Shown: positions 35,801-47,057 of the stretch, piece after piece
Layout: each line of letters opens with the position of its first letter
Numbering within the stretch: position 1 is the stretch's first letter
Source of the DNA: Cucumis sativus
Lineage: Eukaryota; Streptophyta; Magnoliopsida; Cucurbitales; Cucurbitaceae
Length of the DNA: 64,000 nucleotides
Assembly (NCBI RefSeq): GCF_000004075.3
Contig: NC_026659.2
Span: 31,700,272-31,764,271 of the forward strand
Direction of reading: 5' to 3'
Notes under the pieces: model-generated
The model's input: the letters and a program-made list of their open reading frames with translations, nothing else
What the model was told of the DNA's origin: nothing
Database searches by the model: none
Program-made: the position numbers and the translations under genes

Positions 35801-37912
35801 GGTATATCTATTTATGTCTTTGTGGTTGGCTATGTCATTTAAATTGTCATGTTTTGTTCAAGTTATTGGTCCAAAATTTTATTAGTAGACTGTTGAGAAT
35901 GAGTGATTTAAACTCTCTTATCAATTCAGTGTTACTAGTCATTGAGGAGCAGAGGAACGTTGCCTATTTGATTTAATATATAAACACTTTATGCCCTACT
36001 CTGCTGCCAACTTGCAATTTTAAATAACTTTTTCCTATGCATGCTTGTTATGATGCGACTTGTTCTGTTATTTTTCTTTGTGGAGGAGTTCTCAGAACTA
36101 TTTTTCGCTTCTGCCATTTCAAATTACCCAGAGCCCTGTAGTAATGCTCTTGAAAATCTAATTTTTCTCCTTATTAATAATTATCACGTTGTTTCTTGCT
36201 GGGATTTTTCCATATTGTGATGTGCAGGTTTTAGAATTATAATATTTGGACCTACATTTAACATAGGCACAATTGGCTTACCTTAAACACTTGGAAGTGA
36301 TATATTTGAGAGATGGAAGGGGGCACCTTTGCTTTGTCTTATCAAATTATTTTATCAGGAAAAGGAAAAAATAAACAAGGTCGTCCAGTAGATAACACAT
36401 GTCTGAAATTTTGAATTATGTTCTTTTGCTGCATTGGACTTGCTACAAACTTATTTCTTTTAATTCATCAATATGTTCTACATGTTTATAATGAACTTGC
36501 AGTCTAGAATTTGAAGGCTCTATTTCATATGTATCTGTAACAGCTGACTTTGGAAAGAAAAAAATTCTGCTTCTCAAGGGAAAGGAGCGAGATATATCTC
36601 ATGTATGTTTCTTTTGTTCTCTTGACTAATTATGTGATTACAACTTTTGTTTCTCTCTTCAGAACTATTTACTTCCATGAATGATTTCCAATCTCACTCG
36701 AGGCTTATTTTGGGAGGGCACCAATTTCATTCTTTTTCTTTCCTTGAATTTTAACACCTATCCATTTGATGGATAATGATACTTTCCAGGTTTCTGATGA
36801 CATGTTACAGTTGCAGAGTGCTACATCTTCTGGGAATTCTCCTGCAAGTGCATCAAAACATAATCATAGGCGTGAGGCTGGTGGAGGCGTGATCAGAAGC
36901 ATTCTTTTAAATAATGAAGCACGTCATGGACAGAGTTCATCAGTAGCTCAGTCTCATCAAAAGATTCAGATCCTGAACTCGGACAACGGGAAGCGTCCAC
37001 CTCGTCCCACTAATGCTCGATCTGGGTCTAATGATATCTCCAGTAATGAACCAAATCCATCTGGTTCAGAAGGGGATGGAAAAAGGGCTTCAGACAATAA
37101 GTTTAGTAAAAAGGAACTTCATGGCCTGGGTAGTGCTAGTGAGAAGCAAGAGAAACGAATAAGAAACAAAGATAGACCTGATCGTGGAGTCTGGGCACCA
37201 CGCAGTCGTTCAGATGCCTCAGTCTCACAACTTGAGGAATCCTCTGTTCCACAATCTAGTCATTTGCTTTCTGACTCAGTTGAAGGTGCTCGACTATTAT
37301 ACTCCTTTGGAGAATGGAGATAAAGAGACTACTTGCTTATAATATACAATCATATTATTGAAGTATCAAACCTTAATCATTGTGTCAAATCATCCTGTTT
37401 GATGAGCTGTGTATTTATACTGGTACTTAATGTTTCACATATGAAATTATGACCCTATATATCTTTATGCACTTACAGCATTCCGTGGGGAAATGAAAGA
37501 AGATATTCATGGAAGCAGGACTGGGGATGTTACAACCATTGTGAGTGGGCGTAACAGTTCGGTGGAAAATGGTTGTACTTTCTCACACTTTTCTTACGTT
37601 GTCCAACTATTTTAAGAAAATTTCCAGGTACTTTCTACTTTAGGTAATCTAAAACTCGTTGTGCTCTCTTTAGGTTCTGTTAGACATGTTGGACGTCGTG
37701 GGGCTGGCCATGTTATGAAGGATGATGGGTCTTTGAACCCAAATGAAGGGAAGCCATCCAAAAGAGGTGTTGCTGGTGGTCATGAGGTTCGCGTCTGCAT
37801 CCAAGCTAGTGTCTGTATTGTATTACACGATCATTTCTTTTTTAAAAATTCATTCTCTTTCATGCCTATGCAGAAACAAGTATGGGTTCAGAAGTCATCT
37901 TCAGGTTCTTAG
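32816..37912 (+). CDS. UPF3: UPF3, nonsense-mediated mRNA decay factor
   Basis: Twelve coding exons: 32816-32955, 33363-33469, 33774-33869, 33946-34044, 34263-34342, 34709-34804, 35678-35801, 36544-36602, 36790-37285, 37479-37571, 37674-37786, 37874-37912, giving 513 aa in one frame. The N-terminal Smg4/UPF3 RNP-like domain (about residues 5-170) is clear: TKVVIRHLPPSLS, WSYYRPGK, RAYIDF, FDGHVFVNEKG, VEYAPSQ, DPDYLEFL, TPLMEFVRQKR. Later come SNFILVPRRED and, near residues 389-405, RIRNKDRPDRGVW, which resembles the exon-junction-complex-binding motif of animal UPF3B. The protein ends KQVWVQKSSSGS. UPF3 bridges UPF2 and the exon junction complex and shuttles between nucleus and cytoplasm. 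Intron 6 appears to use a GC donor (AAG/GCATGT at 34805); no GT donor nearby keeps the frame. Confidence 0.93.
35316..35480 (-). repeat. Possible retroposon tail in UPF3 intron 6
   Basis: A T14 run followed by GATAGGAAGCATC lies in the 873-bp intron 6. Read on the minus strand it is a unique sequence ending in CTATC plus poly-A, as expected at the 3' end of a SINE or LINE insertion. A similar T-run plus AATAGGAACAGCAAG occurs at about 39778. The right-hand limit is arbitrary and no target duplication was found. Confidence 0.3.
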
Positions 37913-40101
37913 CATAATTAAATCATGTGAGTTCTTTTACAAATTAGCAATGTTTTTATCTCTTTTAAGAGCGTATCATTTATGAGGTTTTTCTCTCTAG
38001 GGACATCCAACTGAATTACTGAGAAGTTCAAAATTAACTAAAGATTCTGGTTTGAAGTACATATAGCACATGTTAAATCCATTATGCTGAAATTTGTCAG
38101 ATACATAATTTGGCATGCAACTCATGATAGTTTCATGGCTCTTAGCACTTTTAATATTCTTAGTACTCGATAATTTGGCATGTAAATTTAGCTTGTTTAT
38201 GGTAATGTCTTCTTGTATGTTTTAATTGCTATGAACTTCGTTATTTTATTATTATTTTTGAAAGAAATAGGAAACGTCAAGTTAGTGAGAATGACAGAAA
38301 GGTCTAACAATCAACAAAAAGTTGGCATATACTGTTATTTCTTAAAGGATATGAGTGTGCATGTACATTAAAACACAACATGGACGGACAAATTTATCAG
38401 AAGGGGGAAGTTTATTATTGTATGTCTTGCTATGAAGGTTATTACATATTACTTCTATATTATTATTCTTTCGCTGAAAGATGTACTGCTCACCTACTAT
38501 GACCTTTAATGTAATTCCTCACTTCCCCATCTTCACTGCTGCTATGCATTCTCCTTGAATTCATCATATGCCTGCTGTACGGTCATATTTTCACCGATCA
38601 TTGGCTAGATATTGTTGTTTGTTGTCTTTAGGTCTTTCGGTCTTTTTGTTTATTATATCAACAAGGACGTGTATTGTTTTCCATTGGATCATGACCGTAA
38701 TGATGTCTATGTTATCCAACAGATAGTGGCATCCAGACAGGACTATGGTTCCTCAAACTTCCAGGGGGATTATCTCCATTCTGAGGACTTAATGCACATC
38801 CTCAGAAGGCATCATGTAAAATGGAGATACGCCCTGGAAGCAGTTGGTAACAGTAATAGGTTTCGTGAACTGGATTGCAAGACTTGCAATTGTTTCGTCG
38901 TATACAGGTGGTTACAAAACACAAGGTTCTCTGGTTGAAGACCGAATGTGCGTTCTATGGATTTTTGGTTTTACGAAATCGAAGTTTCTTTGGTTGAAGA
39001 CCAAATATGGTTGTGGATTTTGGTTTGGTATGATCTGATTTTTTTGCCCAACATACCAAGTGTGACTGCTTCACCTGGAGGAACGTGCTGGTACATACAT
39101 ACGTGGCTCGAATGACAGGAGATCAAAGCCAAGAGGGAGATTCCAACTTTCCCTTTGCTTGATGTTTTGGTCACGAGCCAAGTTTTTTTTTTCCCTTGGA
39201 AGCTGAATGTAGGAAGTACTTAGTAGTGCTCTACTTACCATAATCTCACTGGGGGTGGTTGGTACACAATTGTACTTTGATTCTATGCGTGGGGCAGTGA
39301 ATCAGAAACATCAAAGTTATACTGTTTCATGTCGTATATGAAAAATGTGATGGATTATGATGATGTGTTTTTATCGACTAATATATATCAGTTTTATTTA
39401 TTTTCCATTGTGCTATAATTTCATATTATGGTTGTACTATTTGGTCTGATGACCTCCATTCATTTGATTGCACAGGTTTTTCCTTCATATGTTAGTGTTA
39501 CATCACAGTCTTGATTCCGTCAATGGATACGTAGTTTTTTTTTTTTTAATTAAGATTCATGAGCCAAACATCCTTTTATTGCTTTAGAATTAATAAGATC
39601 AGTTGCATTTGCCTGTTTATTGTCATAGTTTGAGGTCTAAGATGTAATATAGGTCAACTTAGTAAAAGTAAATACATTACCATACCAGGATCTATGTTAT
39701 AGAGTTGAATTATCATCTTACTGAAACGTTTTTGGTCTCTAAAACCATTGAGATATTTCCTACAGATTATGGTATGCTTTTTTTTTTAATAGGAACAGCA
39801 AGTTCATTGAGTTTCTAATGTTCACATCCCAAACTCATGATTTTGTTATTTCTGGTGATCCTATTCTTACTTCTCATTTTATTTCAACTTTATATTTCAA
39901 TAGAAAAGATTATGGTTTTTTTTCTTATACCACTGAAAACTCTAACACCCGGAGATGAGTTGTCTGGATCCAAGTTTTTTTTTTTTTTCGTTTTGTTTTT
40001 GATTTTTTGGGTTCTGCTATAAATAAATAACTTAGAAATGAAATCAAGGGAAAAAAATTCTTTTTGTTCTTTCTATAAGACAGATGGAGAGTGAGCCTAG
40101 A
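37913..40101. other. UPF3 3' region and convergent 3' flank of methylesterase gene
   Basis: About 2.2 kb between the UPF3 stop (+) and the methylesterase stop (-). The part up to about 39050 is richer in GC than usual intergenic DNA here and contains good splice signals: a GTGAGT donor at 37928, an acceptor TTCTCTCTAG ending at 38000, and TTATCCAACAG ending at 38722. That suggests a long, spliced UPF3 3'UTR. No additional protein gene is supported; frames at 38612-39038 lack family motifs. Confidence 0.5.
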
Positions 40102-43100
40102 TTACGGTATTTGAGCAATTTCCAGGAGAATCTTGTGTAGTGATTGTGGCTTAGAGAAAAAAGGGCAATGATCACTGCCTTTTATCTTGAAAACTCTTTC
40201 AGGTGGATTTACCCTGACCAACTTTTCTTGAACATCAGGTGAGAGTGCATGATCATCTAGTGTTTGAACGAAAAATCGGCGCCCAGTTCCATAGTTTTCA
40301 GGGGATAGTAAGAGTTTCTCCATGACTGGACCCAATGGGAAGGGTCTCATTGAAACCATTGCCAAGGCAACATCCTGCATCGCCACCAACCATTTTAGTT
40401 TTCAGCTCACTCACATCAAATCACCATGTATATTTACACTCAGAAACGAATATACAATGGACAAACGTATAAATATTAACCCCTAGTCAAAATCTAGCAT
40501 ATACAACGTGAAGTAGAACAACTTCCTACTACTCAAAAACAGAAGAAAATACATATGAATGACCGGAAGAGATTCTAAACTAAACTCAGAGTTCATGAAC
40601 ACCTAGTTTTGATATTTCACCAAAAATAAATCATTGATTGATTGGAAAATAACACTGTTCAACGATCCTCGGTAGGCCACACAAAAAAGGAAAATAAAGC
40701 ATACAGGTATGTTTCACAATTCATTTTCAACATCGAACACATATATCTTCCCAAAGTTATGAATGGGATAATAACCTTTAAAGCCACCTAGTCACAGTTG
40801 TTTCAAATAGTTCAGGAAATGATAACAAAAGCAATTTAAAAAGAAAACAAAAAACCGTTGCAAGGCAATTATGTATAAAAGGTCAGAAAATACCTTGGTA
40901 GGTGATTGATTGAAGTACAGCCCTTTGATTTGCTCTTTCTCAAACATGAATCCTGTAGGCGGTTTATCTTTTCCATTCCCATAGATCAAAAACTTCGAAT
41001 CTTTCATAAAAATCTCTTCAGATCCTAGCTGCAAAACAATTATTCGTAAGGGAACATATAAAAACAAATTTAGACCACAAAATCCATGTATGCCTAAAAT
41101 GAAAGCTCATTTGCTTGTGATAATCTCATATCATATAACAAAATGTTATCCGTAGTTACAAGTTGCAGAGTGTCCAATATTTAGCCATAGAAACTGCTCG
41201 TTGGTTTATATCATCCATATAAATAACAGAGAGTTCCTAAAATGTCAAACCAAGCGACTTTCTATATCTAACCACATACCTCTTCCATGAATACATCAAA
41301 AGGTCTCTGGCCCGTAGCCACCATCGTTGCACAGACGTAAATTGCTTTCGATATTTTATTTGAGAAATGTTCCAATGCATAGGAAAGACAAGCGCCTCCA
41401 CTACTGTGGCCAACTAGAACAACCTTCAAAATACCAACAATTGTTAACATATACACAACCAAAAGGCAACAGGCGTTTTAAAAAATGGCTTTCTAAAATT
41501 TCAACTAGAAGAAGAGCCCATTTGGAATGACTTTCTAAGTGTTTATAAACATTATTAATTTATACTTATAAACACCTAAGAAGTCAACCATCGAAGTTGA
41601 TTGTCTTTAAAACCATCTTAACCTTAAGATTAAGTTAAGAAAAACAACTGTTTGAAAGAAAATCTTTAAACTAAGCTCTCCAACAAACAATCCCTTGTTA
41701 TTTGTTATCCAACCTTTTCATCATCAGGAAGATCTTGTAGATAATCAGTCAATGGCTTTGAATACTCTGCTAGAGTATTCACCCTGTTTGTATCTGTTAG
41801 ATCAATACCAGAACCTTTGAGATCAATGGCTATAGGAGACAATCCGACTTCCTCTAGTAGAGAAATAGTTTTGTACCAGCACCAAGCTCCAAATCCTTCA
41901 CCATGAACTAAAACAAACTTTTTTTCTTTCAGATTTTCCACAAAATCTGGTGCCTGAAAAAAGATGTGAAACTCCATCAATGCAAACCCCACTCATGGTA
42001 AGAATGATCGCTAAATTTAACATTATACACCTCCAAAATTTAACAGACATGTCTGTCTCATTAAAAAGTGGAACTGAAGAAACAGATCACCATGTTTCCT
42101 TTCTACATGAAATAGTGAGATGATTAATGTTAAGGGTACAGAATCTCATAACAGGTAAGCTAGCAACTGTATGTTTCTCTTATTTTTCCTTTTTTTTTAT
42201 CAAGAAAAATTTTTTTTGGTAAGGAGTATGGGCACTAACTAACAAATTTGCAGGTTAATTATTACAACTAACCATTATTGATCATTGCTAAATATTTCCA
42301 GGGTGGATATTGGGCACGGGATATGCATGAGTTTCAAGATTGATAAAAATGCTTTTACATTCTAAAAAGTGTATACTTTTTTATTGCATTTAGTTAAGCA
42401 ATCTATAGTACTAGAAATAAAAATTTAAGTGTTTTCTCAAGGTGCATATTAAAAAGTACTTTACTTAAGAATCCACTTGTTTAATGTCATACGTGTGGGA
42501 TAACTTTTGAGAATAGTGCTTACTTTTTCCATAAGCACTTTTTCAGAAACAACAATGACATGCTTTTATAAGCATCTTTAAGTTCCTTTACATGCTTTTA
42601 GAATTCAAAAAAATACATTTTGACTTTATAACCAAAAATAATAAAAGGTTTGTAGGTAAGCATTTCTTATTGGTTCCAAAAGCGTACTAAATTCATCATA
42701 ATTCTTTTCACCGGTGCAAAAAATACTAAATATTAACACCCCTAGTGAGGATCTAGCATAGACAGCAATTGGGTAAAACACTAAGGTTCAGGACAATTGT
42801 AAGAGAAAGAAAATTATAGAAGATTTGAAGCAAGAAGCTGCCATTCATACACAAGATTATCTTGTTCCCTAGTGATTGAAGTAGCAAGAAGTAAAATTGA
42901 AAAAGAAAAATGAAACATGTCATGTAAACTGCATTCAAATTCAGCAAAACTACAACAAAAAAAGGAAAAATCGAAGAAAGAAAAAGAAAAAGGTAGACAT
43001 TCTAAGCCTCACCTGCAGATTTGCTTCACCAGAAGCCACATCTGCTCCACACAACTTTGAATCTTTCTTCCCCTGACCCAGAAAGGAAGACAACACGAGT

Positions 43101-43887
43101 CTCTGTAAGTTCTAATGTAATAGATCTTGGTCACAAAAACAACGATAAACTTGCTTGACTGAATGGCAGCTCTTCAGAGCAAGCATCAATGTCATTATTA
43201 CAATATATGGCCATGAAACCATAGCTCACGAGGTCCAAAACTCATTAAGATCCTACTGATTACATTGCAATAGTCTTTTACTTTCTAATTCATGGCTTGG
43301 TAGACATCTCATAATTTGCATCACATGGTAGATTAATGACCTAAAAGTTACTTTCTGACGTCTATAATTAAGCAAGCAAAGATCATTCATTCTCTTCATA
43401 CTGATAAAAAGAACATAGTAATGATAACCTGAAAAGGTCAACCATAAGGGAAAAAGGAACTATTTAAAACTGAAAAGTAGACTCACAAAGATTATAAAAT
43501 ATGAAAAACTCCTAAAAGGCAATCGACCATAAAATTAAACAGAGGTTAATCACGATGAGCCACTTTTCTTGAAAGATTCAATCATCCCGAAAATATGTAA
43601 TCCAGAGTATAAAAAAACAAACAAACAAAATGAAGTCCCACCTGCTTCCCATTAGAGAATGGATCGGAGAGATTGCGTCTTCGAGAGCTTGTCGAGCCAA
43701 TTCTTTTGGAAGTGGATCCATCAAACCTCTGAGATAATTGAAGCTGTTGAAGAGCCAATGAGAGAGCTTGCTTCTGCAAATACTCTTCCTCACTCTGCAA
43801 CTTCCTCTGAGACCGACCCATTCTCTTGCTTCGAGATCCAATCTCTTTGACATCCTTCTTTGACTTACAAATTAGGCTATTACCCAT
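40102..43887 (-). CDS. MES11-type methylesterase, alpha/beta-hydrolase
   Basis: Six exons (in transcript order 43887-43642, 43072-43013, 41953-41714, 41423-41280, 41028-40894, 40374-40102) give 365 aa, in phase throughout. The first ~105 residues are a Lys/Ser/Gln-rich extension beginning MGNSLICKSKK. The hydrolase domain starts FVLVHGEGFGAWCWYKT (oxyanion region), with the nucleophile elbow GHSSGG (Ser189), a probable acid at Asp316 in TLDDHA, and His344 in KGSDHCPFFSKPQSL, so the catalytic triad is present. LYFNQSPTKDVALAMVSMRP is typical of the MES11-15 branch. Family members cleave methyl esters of salicylate, jasmonate or IAA; the substrate of this branch is poorly defined, so none is claimed. 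The branch is usually annotated as chloroplastic, yet MGNS is also a good N-myristoylation start. Confidence 0.9.
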
Positions 43888-45691
43888 TATTCGGAACCTA
43901 ATTCCAAACAAAACCCACAAAGTTTTTGAACTCAAAACCAAAAGAAATCAGGAAGAATTTGAAAAAAAGAAAAAAAAAACGAAGTCTAAGGAGAGAAATT
44001 GGGGATTTTGTCCACCCCCTTGAGGGGGATTTGATTCAGCATGAGATTTTTTTTGGTCAAGAGTTTAGTTAGAGAGAGTGGGTGGAAAAAGAAGGAAAAG
44101 CAAGAAGAAAAGGGAGAGTTGTTGAATAAGAGAGAGGAAAGGAAACAAAAAAGAAAGAAAAGGGTCGTGGCGAGTTGAGGTTTTGAAAAAATGGAAATTG
44201 CAAAAAGACTTTTTAATGGTGAATCCGTGTGAAATGAAAAGAACAACCCATGTTTACAAATCACCTCAGAATCTTAATAGTATTACTCAACGGAAGAAAA
44301 AGGAATAATAATGGCAGACGTGTAACAAACAGCAAGATTTGATTTTGGGAATCATTGATAATTTTTAGAAGAGGTTGTAAATGGGGAAGAAGCTAAAAAC
44401 AGCAACATTGCAGTTGAAAACGTGAAGGGGGAGAGGGAGAGTTCAATGGAAGAAGAATTGTTTACTCTTGGTTAAATTAATACAGCGGATTCAGGATAAT
44501 AAATGTTACTTGTCTACTTTTTAAAGCCATGCAGCTTTTTCATTCAATTTTCCATCGATTTTGGCGGTTGCAGCTCTCCAAACAATCGTGCTGCTATCTA
44601 TTTAAACACCAAATTTCATTCAATCAATAATCATAACTTTTCAAACTTCTAATATATTACCATCAACTGCCACAGTATGAAGTATCATTCCCTTCCTTCT
44701 CAATGAGAAGCCCAGTTTGTGACTTGTCAGTAAGTTCACGGTAGATAATATATAGCAGAGGACTTTAAACATATCTTTCATCAATGACTTCGACTGTTTA
44801 AAAAGACTAATCAATATTTGGGTTTATAACTTTTCTTCTTAACTTTTGTAAAACATTCAGTCATTACTCGATGGATTGTTACACTAGCAAGGGTTAAGTG
44901 CATCATCTACTCAACTTGTGGATGGCTTATTTACGGATCGTTGGTTGAGAACATGGACTTTTCCAAGCTAAAAAATTGAAGGTCTTCCATGCATTTTTCA
45001 AAGATCCTCCAAAGGTCCTCTAATTCCCTTTGGGTTATTTGAACTTTTTCGTGGGTTCTTTTAGAGCCCTTGAGTCTCCCTCAAGCTCTTTCGTATTTCA
45101 TCTATGGATCTTGAACAATCCACTTGAATCAATCTTTTAAGATCACGAGTAGTTATTGGTTGAAGTGTAGATCTTATTGGCCTTAATATGCCATCACATG
45201 CCTCTATCTTTGTTCTTAAGCCTCTTATCTCTCCAAAATTCAATTTGAGCGCTTTTGTTTTTGTGTATTGGACTATGGAATATTGTGATATATCAAATAT
45301 CTTGTAAGACACATCAATGAGGCAAAAAATTATTATTGTTAAAAAAACAGTAATCACATTTAAAGTTTACTAAACATATAAATCTAAAAATTATTTCACT
45401 AAAATGGGTTTAGTTGAATATAATTGGCAGGAGGTTTTTGAGAGGAAGAATGTTTGATGTTCATCCTTAGTGATGTACTAAAAAAGAGAAGAATTATTCC
45501 CATACAAACCGTTTAAATGATTTTTCTACCAATTACAATGTCTATTTCAAACAACTTCAACAAATATCTATAGGTATTAATGTTTCCATCTGATTTAAAA
45601 ATTGTGGTTGGTAATCACTTCCAAAATCTGAGTCAACATCAGCTCTGGACATCCATTTCTAGTCTTTCTTAACCTATCACTATAATAATAA

Positions 45692-45766
<75 letters not shown>

Positions 45767-47057
45767 AAAAAAGAAGGATTGGCTTGAAAGAATAATTGTG
45801 ATTAAAGAAAGATAATGAAAACTATATATCATATGCTGTTTTAAAGGTTAAAATACAGTTTATCATTCAACTTCAATAAAAGAATTTAGTCCCATAACTG
45901 GGTGTGGTTCAATTTAATCCATAAATCTTGATTTGCAGTAATTTAACCTTTTTTTTCTTCAGAAAACAAAGACATGGTCAAACAAACTTGAAATATTATT
46001 AAGATTTCTTATATAAGTGTTTATAATTAAGTCATTACTTATAGCTAAAGTCCTTAAACAAAAATTAGAATTTGGTTCAAATCTGACCGACTTAGTTTCA
46101 TTTACTTCTAATAAAAATTGTCCTAAACCAAATTAGTTAGAATGCCAACTAGAATCGTTACAAAGTTGAATGGACTAAGGAGACAAATTGAGTACATCCA
46201 TCCAAATCAACCAAGCCATTGAGTTGAGTTTGACAACCTCAAGGACCCAAGCTACCAAACCGAACGAGTAGACTAATTTTAGTTTTGATTTTAACATAAA
46301 AAAAAGTTTGTTATTATTTGAAAACATATGCCTAAGGAATATTTTCATAACTTAAAATAACGAAATGTATAAAAGGTCGGCAAAAAGTAGATTAATGAAT
46401 TCGGTTCGGCGTCCATTCGAACCACCCCTTAGTTTATAGCCTTTGACCAGCTTTGCTCTCAATTGTCAATTTGTCATGGGTTGCTTTCTATAACGGATCG
46501 AACCCCAAGTGATGGACTGTGGGCTTGAGAATCAACCTACGTTTTCATCCCTGCTCACAATCGCAATGACTCCCCAGTGCACAACCCAAGCATGAATTAC
46601 AATCACTATCCTGGTGAGTTTAAACTTTGCACAACAGCTCAAAACTTAAAAAGTTACAGTAAGCATACTTGTAAAATTTCAACCTAAGAAACAGTTTATA
46701 TGTAGGAGCACTACAAGTATGATAGTGTTAACTTGATGGCCTACTCCCATCACCTTGCCATCTCCAAGAGGATACGGGAAAGGCAACAAAATAGGTGATG
46801 CTCCGAGATTCCATCAACTCATTAAAGATAACTACACAAACTTTTTTAACAGTGAAAGAGGGTTTTACAACCTACTAAACCAATCCAACACTAAAACCAT
46901 ACAACTTTCCCTACATTCCTAAGCACTAAAAGCAGCAAGCCTTTTTTACACATTGGTCCACAATCACCAGAAACACAACAGATAGAACAAGTAGGCTGTT
47001 GAGATGAATCTGGGTATGACAATGGAAAAGAAACACCGACGAGGAGGGTTCTGATCT
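43888..47057. other. Intergenic DNA between methylesterase and deoxynucleoside kinase genes
   Basis: 43888-44500 looks like the leader and promoter of the methylesterase gene (purine-rich, less AT-rich). 44500-46800 shows no supportable gene; a 98-codon minus frame at 45061-45357 has no convincing family match. 46800-47057 is the probable 3'UTR of the kinase gene. An AT microsatellite is listed separately. Confidence 0.6.
45696..45763. repeat. (TA)n microsatellite, about 34 units
   Basis: An uninterrupted TA tract of about 68 bp, the longest dinucleotide run in the window. It is expected to be polymorphic and may extrude cruciforms. Confidence 0.97.

Noticed and set aside
38612-39038. Frames downstream of UPF3 that might be extra coding exons
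   Set aside because: UPF3 already closes in frame with the expected KQVWVQKSSSGS end; these pieces are better explained as 3'UTR.
43986-44264. 92-codon Phe/Ser-rich minus frame upstream of the methylesterase gene
   Set aside because: Low complexity, overlaps the probable leader, and no splice connection to the gene improves the model.
45061-45357. 98-codon minus frame with an ITTRDLKRL-like segment that faintly recalls retroelement polyproteins
   Set aside because: The resemblance is a few residues; no protease, RT or integrase motif and no LTRs nearby.
46250-46432. Possible small hAT-like element ending in ACCACCCCTTA, with ACCAAACCGAAC facing TTCGGTTCGG
   Set aside because: Only one plausible end, a short inverted match and no target duplication; too weak to list.
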